From positions 2,852,001 through 2,916,000 of the forward strand of contig NZ_CP117781.1 of NCBI RefSeq assembly GCF_028657905.1: 64,000 nt of DNA, written 5' to 3'. A model generated the notes under the pieces. That model was given only the letters and a program-made list of their open reading frames with translations. It made no database searches and had not been told where the DNA came from. The position numbers and the translations under genes were made by a program. Of the stretch, positions 58,798-64,000 are shown piece after piece. This DNA comes from Burkholderia sp. FERM BP-3421 (GTDB lineage: Bacteria; Pseudomonadota; Gammaproteobacteria; Burkholderiales; Burkholderiaceae). Within the stretch, counting starts at the first letter, position 1. Each line of letters starts with the position of its first letter.

Positions 58798-59577
58798 TCA
58801 ATACGCGCCGCCGCGCGCCGCGCCGACGCCGTGGCCGAGGGTCGCGAGCAGGCTGGCCAACAGGCTCGACGCGCCGAACCGGAACGTCGCGGGCGCGGTG
58901 TAGCCCGCGCCCAGTTCGCGCTCCGCGAGCGCGAGATAGGCCGCCGCCTCCTGCGCCGAGCGCACGCCGCCCGCCGCCTTGAAGCCGACCGGCCGCCCCG
59001 CGTCGCGGATCGCCGCGAGCATCGCGGCGGCCGCGTCGAGCGTCGCGTTGACGGCGACCTTGCCCGTCGAGGTCTTGATGAAATCCGCGCCGGCCTCGAT
59101 CGCGATCTCGCTCGCGCGGCGGATCAACGCCGCCTCGCGCAGTTCGCCGGTTTCGAGAATCACCTTGAGGCAGCGGCCCGCCGACGCCGCGCGCGCCTGC
59201 GCGACCAGCTCGCGGCCGACCTGCGCATCGCCCGCGAGCAGCGCGCGGTACGGGAACACCACGTCGATTTCGTCAGCGCCCAGCGCGACGGCCTCGGCGG
59301 TCTCGCGCGCGGCCGCCTCCGGGTCCGCCGCGCCGTGCGGGAAGTTGGTGACGGTCGCGATCGGCAGCGCGAGGCCGCGCGCGGCCAGCGCCGCGCGCGC
59401 CGCGCCGACGAAGCGCGGATACACGCACAGCGCGGCGGGCGTGCCGACCGGCGTGTCCGCCGCGGCGGCGAGCGCCGCGATCGCGGCGTCGGTGTCGTCG
59501 TCGTTGAGCGACGTGAGATCGACCAGATGCAGCGCCTTGAGCGCCGCTTCGGTCAGCTGGTTGCGAGAGAGTTGCAT
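58798..59577 (-). CDS. deoC: Deoxyribose-phosphate aldolase
   Basis: A 259-residue TIM-barrel class I aldolase. The Schiff-base Lys is in GADFIKTSTGKVAVNATLDA, the second Lys in RPVGFKAAGGVRSAQEAAAY, and the N-terminal LVDLTSLNDDDTD and AALCVYPRFVGAARAAL are family landmarks. It splits deoxyribose-5-phosphate to acetaldehyde and glyceraldehyde-3-phosphate. It is third in the operon, 14 bases after nupC. Confidence 0.95.
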   Translation of the reverse strand: MQLSRNQLTEAALKALHLVDLTSLNDDDTDAAIAALAAAADTPVGTPAALCVYPRFVGAARAALAARGLALPIATVTNFPHGAADPEAAARETAEAVALGADEIDVVFPYRALLAGDAQVGRELVAQARAASAGRCLKVILETGELREAALIRRASEIAIEAGADFIKTSTGKVAVNATLDAAAAMLAAIRDAGRPVGFKAAGGVRSAQEAAAYLALAERELGAGYTAPATFRFGASSLLASLLATLGHGVGAARGGAY

Positions 59578-59591
59578 GGCAACGCGCCTTG

Positions 59592-60866
59592 TCAGGTCAG
59601 GGAGAAGAACAGCCCGGCGATCGTCGCGCTCATCAGGTTCGACAGCGTGGCGGCCGCGAGCGCGCGCATGCCGTAGCGCGCGACGTCCGAGCGCAGCTCG
59701 GGGGCGACGGCGGTGAAGCCGCCCGTCAGGATCGCGATCGACGAGAAGTTCGCGAAGCCGCACAGCGCGAACGACACGATCGCGATCGTCTTCGGCGTCA
59801 GCGCCTGCAAGCCGGCCGCGGCCACCTGCGCGCTGTTCTGCAGGTACGGCGACAGCCCGCTGTACGCGACGAATTCGTTGAGGATCAGCTTCTGGCCGAT
59901 GAAGTTGCCGGCCACGGCGGCATCCTGCCAGGGCACGCCGATCAGCCACGCGAGCGGCGAGAACAGCACGCCGAGCAGCGACTGCAGCGTCACGTGCGCG
60001 AAGCCGAGCCAGCCCGCGACCACGCCGACGGTGGCGTTGAGCAGCGCGATCAGGCCGATGAACGCGACCAGCATGGTGCCGACGTTGACGGCGATCTTCA
60101 TGCCGACGCTCGCGCCCGACGCGGCCGCCTCGATCACGTTGGCCGGCCGCTTCTCGTCGAATTCGAGCGAATCGATCACGACCTCGCTCGGCGCGACCGA
60201 CGGGCACAGCATCTTGCCGAACAGCAGGCCGCCCGGGATCGCCATGAACGACGCGGCGAGCAGGTACTCCATCTTGACGCCGAGCCCCGCGTAGCCGGCC
60301 AGCACCGAGCCCGCCACCGACGCCATCCCGCTCGACATCACCGCGAAGATCTCGGGCCCGCTCAGGCGCCGCACGAACGGCTTCACGAACGCGGGCATCT
60401 CGCTCTGGCCGAGGAAGATCGTCGCGACCGCCGAGCAGGCCTCGACCCGGCTCACGCCGAGCAGCTTCGCGAGGCCGCTGCCGACGGCCTGGATCACCCA
60501 CTTCATCACGCCGATGTAGTACAGCACCGCGATCAGCGCGGTCACGAAGATGATCATCGGCAGCACGCGCAGGCCGAACGCGAAGCCGCCCGCGCCGAAC
60601 AGCTCGAACATCTTGTCGCCGACCAGCCCGCCGAACAGGAACGTGAGCCCGTGCTGGCCCATCTCGAGCACGTCGTTCACGCCGCGCGCGACGGCCGCGA
60701 GCACCGCCCGGCCGATCGGCACGAACAGCACCAGCGCGCCGATCGCGAGCTGCAGCGCGAGCGCCGCGACCACGGTGCGCCCGCGCACCGCGCGGCGATT
60801 CATCGACAGGCAGTAGCCGACCACGAGCAACACCAGAATGCCACACAGACTGCGCAGGATATCCAC
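59592..60866 (-). CDS. nupC: Concentrative nucleoside transporter NupC
   Basis: A 424-residue inner-membrane protein. The concentrative nucleoside transporter core is clear: VATIFLGQSEMPAFVKPFVR, VAGSVLAGYAGLG, NFIGQKLILNEFVAYSGL and ALCGFANFSSIAILTGGFTA. It couples nucleoside uptake to protons. The start is GTG at 60866 with an AAGGA site, giving VDILRSLCGILVLLVVGYCL; ORFs open further upstream without need. It follows tsx by 20 bases. Confidence 0.93.
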   Translation of the reverse strand: MDILRSLCGILVLLVVGYCLSMNRRAVRGRTVVAALALQLAIGALVLFVPIGRAVLAAVARGVNDVLEMGQHGLTFLFGGLVGDKMFELFGAGGFAFGLRVLPMIIFVTALIAVLYYIGVMKWVIQAVGSGLAKLLGVSRVEACSAVATIFLGQSEMPAFVKPFVRRLSGPEIFAVMSSGMASVAGSVLAGYAGLGVKMEYLLAASFMAIPGGLLFGKMLCPSVAPSEVVIDSLEFDEKRPANVIEAAASGASVGMKIAVNVGTMLVAFIGLIALLNATVGVVAGWLGFAHVTLQSLLGVLFSPLAWLIGVPWQDAAVAGNFIGQKLILNEFVAYSGLSPYLQNSAQVAAAGLQALTPKTIAIVSFALCGFANFSSIAILTGGFTAVAPELRSDVARYGMRALAAATLSNLMSATIAGLFFSLT

Positions 60867-60886
60867 GGTCAATCCTTGAAGAGGAA

Positions 60887-61867
60887 TCAGAACTTGTAGC
60901 CGACGCTGGCGTAGTAGCCCCAGCCGGTCGACCGGTTTTGGAACGGCCCGTTGCCGAAGTTCAGCTCGGTGCCGCCCCACTGCCCGCCGTTATGGAAGTA
61001 ACGGGCCGCGGTCCAGAAGCGCCAGTGCTGGAATTCATAGATCAGCACGTTGGTCGCGACGAACGCGGTGTCGGTGCGGGTGTCGCCACCCGTCTGCTCG
61101 GCGAGGCGCGAGCCGAAGTCGTAGTTGAAGAAGCCGACGAAGGTCAGGTGGCCGCCCGCGTACACGCCGATCGGATACACGTACTTCATCTGCGCGCGAT
61201 AGCCGTCCCACGAATTCTGGTTGGGCGCGCCATAGTTCTCCCACTGGCGGCGCACGTACAGGTTGGCCGACAGGAACACCGGCAGCGGCGTCTTGATGTC
61301 GGTGCCGATGCCCGCGTACAGCGTGTTCTGGCGGCCCGACACGTTGTGGCCCTGGTCGTAGATCCAGTCGAACGCGACGTACCACTCCTTGAACGGGCCG
61401 AAGCCGAGCTTGCGCCCGACCAGATCGTCGATCGACACACGCGGCTCCTGCTCGCTGAACAGCGGCGACCCCTTGTTCGAGATGCCGGTGTCGTAGCCGT
61501 TGCCGACGCCGAACGCGCGCGGCATGTCGACGTAGCCGTACAGGTCGAACGGCCCCTTGCGGCCGAAGTACTCGTATTCGAGGTAGACGTCGTTGGTGCG
61601 GTACGGGCCGAAGCGGATGTTCTTCGAGCCGATCACGCCGATGCTCTGGTGGAACCAGTCCGACAGGTACGGCGACGCCGGCAGCGTGTCGCCGGTCTTG
61701 GCCGGCGGCGTCGGCGCGCCGCCGCCGCTTTCGGCGAGCGTGTCCGCGCGGGCCGGCGCGGCACTCAGCGCGACGACCGTCGCGATCCCCACGGTGGCGG
61801 CCCGCCAGGGGCGGGACAGCGGTAAGGCGCGTGCGGACGCGCGGCGCAAGCTCGTGTGTTGATCCAC
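60887..61867 (-). CDS. tsx: Nucleoside-specific channel-forming outer membrane protein Tsx
   Basis: A 326-residue outer membrane barrel. A signal peptide (WRAATVGIATVVALSAAPAR) is followed by WFHQSIGVIGSKNIRFGPYR, then DVYLEYEYFGRKGPFDLYGY and alternating strands to a C-terminal Phe (GWGYYASVGYKF). Tsx lets nucleosides cross the outer membrane and here begins the operon. The start is probably the GTG at 61867, with AAGAAGGA some 12 bases upstream; no ATG in frame gives a better leader. Confidence 0.9.
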   Translation of the reverse strand: MDQHTSLRRASARALPLSRPWRAATVGIATVVALSAAPARADTLAESGGGAPTPPAKTGDTLPASPYLSDWFHQSIGVIGSKNIRFGPYRTNDVYLEYEYFGRKGPFDLYGYVDMPRAFGVGNGYDTGISNKGSPLFSEQEPRVSIDDLVGRKLGFGPFKEWYVAFDWIYDQGHNVSGRQNTLYAGIGTDIKTPLPVFLSANLYVRRQWENYGAPNQNSWDGYRAQMKYVYPIGVYAGGHLTFVGFFNYDFGSRLAEQTGGDTRTDTAFVATNVLIYEFQHWRFWTAARYFHNGGQWGGTELNFGNGPFQNRSTGWGYYASVGYKF

Positions 61868-62360
61868 GTTCGGTGGTTTCCTTCTTGGGTAAGTGACGAT
61901 CGATGCCGCGCGCCCCGAGGGACCGCGCGGCGGGCCGGACCTGCTGAAATCAAGCGATATGGCTCCGGCCCGCGCCGCCGGATCGGCACGGTTCCCTCGC
62001 CCCCTGTTGCGCCGGTCACGCCGGCTGTCTCTGATGCCCCGTTGTCGTGCGCAATGAATCACACATCACGTTATTTAAATAACATTAGCAAAAGCGGTGC
62101 CATCCCGAAACTCAGGGAAAACAACCATTTCGCGGAAGTAAATTGCACGGAATCTGTGCCGGTTTGCGACACAAATGGGAACACATGCGCTGAAATTGAC
62201 CATGCGGTCAGGTTCCTGAGGCGCGTCCCGGAAGACGGCGTGGCGAGCAAACATCGATATCTTACGAATGGCTTGTGGTCGGCAGTCAGGAGCGCGAAAC
62301 GTCGCGCGCCGGCGTCGCGCATCGTCGGATGAAACCGGCCGATGCGCGTGGGGGCTGAAA
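61868..62360 (-). promoter_or_regulatory. Control region of the nucleoside operon
   Basis: A 493-base gene-free region upstream of tsx. Its AT-rich core contains a perfect 14-base palindrome, GTTATTTAAATAAC (62070-62083), about 200 bases from the tsx start, and a second inverted repeat TGACC-ATGC-GGTCA at 62197-62210. Either could be the operator for a nucleoside-responsive repressor; no such regulator gene is in the window. Confidence 0.55.
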
Positions 62361-62711
62361 TCAGGTCCGCGCGTGCAGGGGCAACCGCTCCGGCACCGTG
62401 CGAACCGTGTCGGTCGGCACCTGCGCGTGATAGCTGAAATGCAGGTGGCGCACGTCGAGCCGCCGCGTCCCGCGCGCGGCGGCGGGCAGCATGGCCATGC
62501 CCCCGCCCTGCGCCATCACCGCGAGCGGCGCGCCCGAGCGGGCCGACCCGCTTGCCGGCCCGTCCGCGATGCCGGGCGGATAGCCGGACCCGACGATGTC
62601 GCGCAGGAGATCGCCGAGCGCCGCGTCGTCGGCGCAGGCCAGGCGTTGGCCGTGCGGCGCGTCGACGTCGCCGCCCATCGCCACACTGTCCCTTGATATG
62701 TATACGTGCAT
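62361..62711 (-). CDS. Hypothetical protein, 116 aa
   Basis: A 116-residue soluble protein (MHVYISRDSVAMGGDVDAPH, then ALGDLLRDIVGSGYPPGIAD, and RRLDVRHLHFSYHAQVPTDT). No signal peptide or known domain. A consensus -10 box TATAAT reads on the minus strand at 62786-62781, about 70 bases before the start, though the ribosome site is weak. It might be a small regulatory or immunity-like protein; I have no evidence for either. Confidence 0.6.
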   Translation of the reverse strand: MHVYISRDSVAMGGDVDAPHGQRLACADDAALGDLLRDIVGSGYPPGIADGPASGSARSGAPLAVMAQGGGMAMLPAAARGTRRLDVRHLHFSYHAQVPTDTVRTVPERLPLHART

Positions 62712-62931
62712 CTGTCTTGCTCGCCGATTCACGGGCGGCCCGACGGGCCCCCGGCCGCGCCCGGACGCGCGGCGGCGCGCATTATAGATCGAGCGCGGCG
62801 CGCGCGGCGGCGGTTTCGCCAGTGGCGGGAATCGACAGGCGTCGCGACGCGCCCGCGCCGCGGGAACGCACGCGGCAGCCGCCTTGCGCGAAGCGGCCGC
62901 CGCAGGGACGCCCTCGCGGGCGCCGGCCCGC

Positions 62932-64000
62932 TCAATCGCCGAGCGGCGACAGCCGGCACCACTGGTACGGCAGCGCGCTGTCGCCGACCCGCGCGGCGCG
63001 CACGCTGCACGAGGCGGCGTCGAGCGCGAGGCCGACCCCCGGCCAGCGATTGCGCGGCCAGCTTCAGGTTCGCGCGGTTCTCGCCCGCGATGTCGCGCAC
63101 GTCGTCCGCGCGCAGATCCAGTTCGCATTGCCGCTCCGGCTGACGGGACGGCGCCACCGAGGCATGCAGCCGCAGACGCGTCACGAACCGCGCCAGCATC
63201 GCGCAGCGCTCGGCGGTGCGGTTCAGGCCGAGCCGCTCGACCACCCGATTGGCGCGGCCGACCGACTCGCTGCGCCAGTTCGTCTCGGCGTCGACGATCG
63301 CGTAGATCGGGCCGCCGCGCATGCGCGCCGCGTCGCGCAGATGCAGGCGGAACGCCTCGGTGCCGGGGAACCCGCTGCCGACCTGGATGAACTTCACCGC
63401 CGGCGACGCCTGCGTCGCGACCCAGCCCCATGCGTGCCCCTGCACGGCCGAGATCACGACCGTGGTGTCCTGCGGCCGCTCGATCGTCGGCAGGTCCGCG
63501 TGATAGACGGGCTCTTCCCAGCCCGCATGCCCCCAGGTCGGCGCGCCGCCCGCGAGCACGACGGCCGTCGCGACCGCCAGCAGCCAGCCGGCCGCGCGGC
63601 GCGCGCGGGCGCGCGGCAGCAGCGCGTGACACGCGACCCACACCACGAACGGCGCGAGCAGCTCGATCGGGACGATGTAGCGATAGATGCTGAAGAGCTT
63701 CATCCACACGACGAAGCCGATCGCGACGAACACCACGACGAAGCGCGCGCGCGCGTCGACGGATGCCCCCTGCCGCCGCGCCAGCAGGCGCGCGCCGCCC
63801 GTCGCGGCCCACAGCAGCAGCAGGACGTAGACGATCGGCCAGATGATCTGGCGCACCTGGGTCTCGCTGACCCGCTTCGGATGCCACGCCATGATGAACG
63901 GCCACACGACCGTTTCCCACAGATCGACCGGCCGCCAGCGCGTATCGACGACCGCGTTCGGCAGCGTGTGCGGATTCGGGAACAGCGAGCCGAACTGCGG
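62932..64000 (-). pseudogene. Membrane protein gene, partial, with a frameshift near its end
   Basis: The gene enters from the right edge in the frame FGSLFPNPHTLPNAVVDTRW, passes several membrane helices (IIWPIVYVLLLLWAATGGAR; FVVVFVAIGFVVWMKLFSIY; YIVPIELLAPFVVWVACHAL) and a periplasmic domain (EEPVYHADLPTIERPQDTTV; GSGFPGTEAFRLHLRD). After LKLAAQSLAG, at five C bases 63036-63040 on the plus strand, the frame must shift by one to continue VGLALDAASCSVRAA and end PYQWCRLSPLGD at 62932. Without the shift it runs into an Arg-rich tail to 62729. It looks like a polytopic glycosyltransferase-type protein; the family is not certain. Confidence 0.7.

Noticed and set aside
59589..60899. A 436-codon plus-strand frame opposite nupC
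   Set aside because: His/Arg/Gln-rich antisense shadow; the minus strand encodes an unmistakable nucleoside transporter.
1..64000. tRNA, rRNA or other structural RNA genes
   Set aside because: Read for typical tRNA CCA-side and TTCGA-loop patterns and rRNA stretches; nothing convincing was found. A covariance-model search would settle it.

Overview
The window comes from a very GC-rich betaproteobacterium, most likely a Burkholderia (sensu lato) replicon. The grounds are codon use (G or C in almost every third position), a Tat-type class A beta-lactamase divergent from an AmpR/PenR-type LysR gene, an acetoacetyl-CoA reductase next to an FNR gene, and many families typical of that genus. I found no rRNA, tRNA, CRISPR array, prophage or replication origin. 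Genes are tightly packed, often with ATGA stop/start overlaps.

Layout. 1-7.7 kb: a mixed set (GlxA-like regulator end, tautomerase, ArsR regulator, SnoaL/MFS pair, GNAT, a periplasmic retropepsin-PDZ protein with an esterase, DUF4180 with an HTH protein). 8-16.3 kb: an ECF sigma/anti-sigma pair, a 23-unit heptamer tandem repeat, then a seven-gene lipid-modification operon (DUF1295, two CFA-synthase-like methyltransferases, FAD oxidoreductase, DUF1365, chalcone-isomerase-like, DUF2878). 17-19.1 kb: MarR, isochorismatase-like and FUSC-like genes. 19.1-22.5 kb: a lower-GC accessory island with a two-gene unit that includes a HEPN-like protein, and a dead IS1182-family element. 22.5-33.9 kb: EamA/DUF2182/DUF1326 operon, lysine-type permease, a metal-dependent hydrolase, a GNAT, an orphan type II thioesterase, a GNAT relic, and a DUF805 / oxidase-methyltransferase fusion / hypothetical operon in which the fusion gene has an early stop codon.

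34-42.2 kb: an esterase, a TIR-domain protein fused to a 15-coil parallel beta-helix, a PEP-mutase-family gene, LysR/beta-lactamase, a zinc-ribbon protein, TerC and NhaR-like genes. 42.2-49.3 kb: two tandem copies of a galactose-oxidase-like / cytochrome c / SCO cassette. 49.5-55.6 kb: a low-oxygen neighbourhood (phbB, a receiver protein with Glu in place of the phospho-Asp, fnr, an HPF-like protein, two FNR-type boxes), with an MFS/flavin-reductase unit and a polysaccharide-deacetylase-like gene. 55.7-61.9 kb: a complete nucleoside salvage operon tsx-nupC-deoC-deoA-deoB-cdd. The window ends in a membrane protein gene carrying a frameshift in a homopolymer.

The strongest candidates for something undescribed are the TIR/beta-helix fusion (35182-37200), the HEPN-like pair (19521-20607), the duplicated copper-radical-oxidase cassette, and the heptamer repeat between the sigma-factor genes and the lipid operon they may control.
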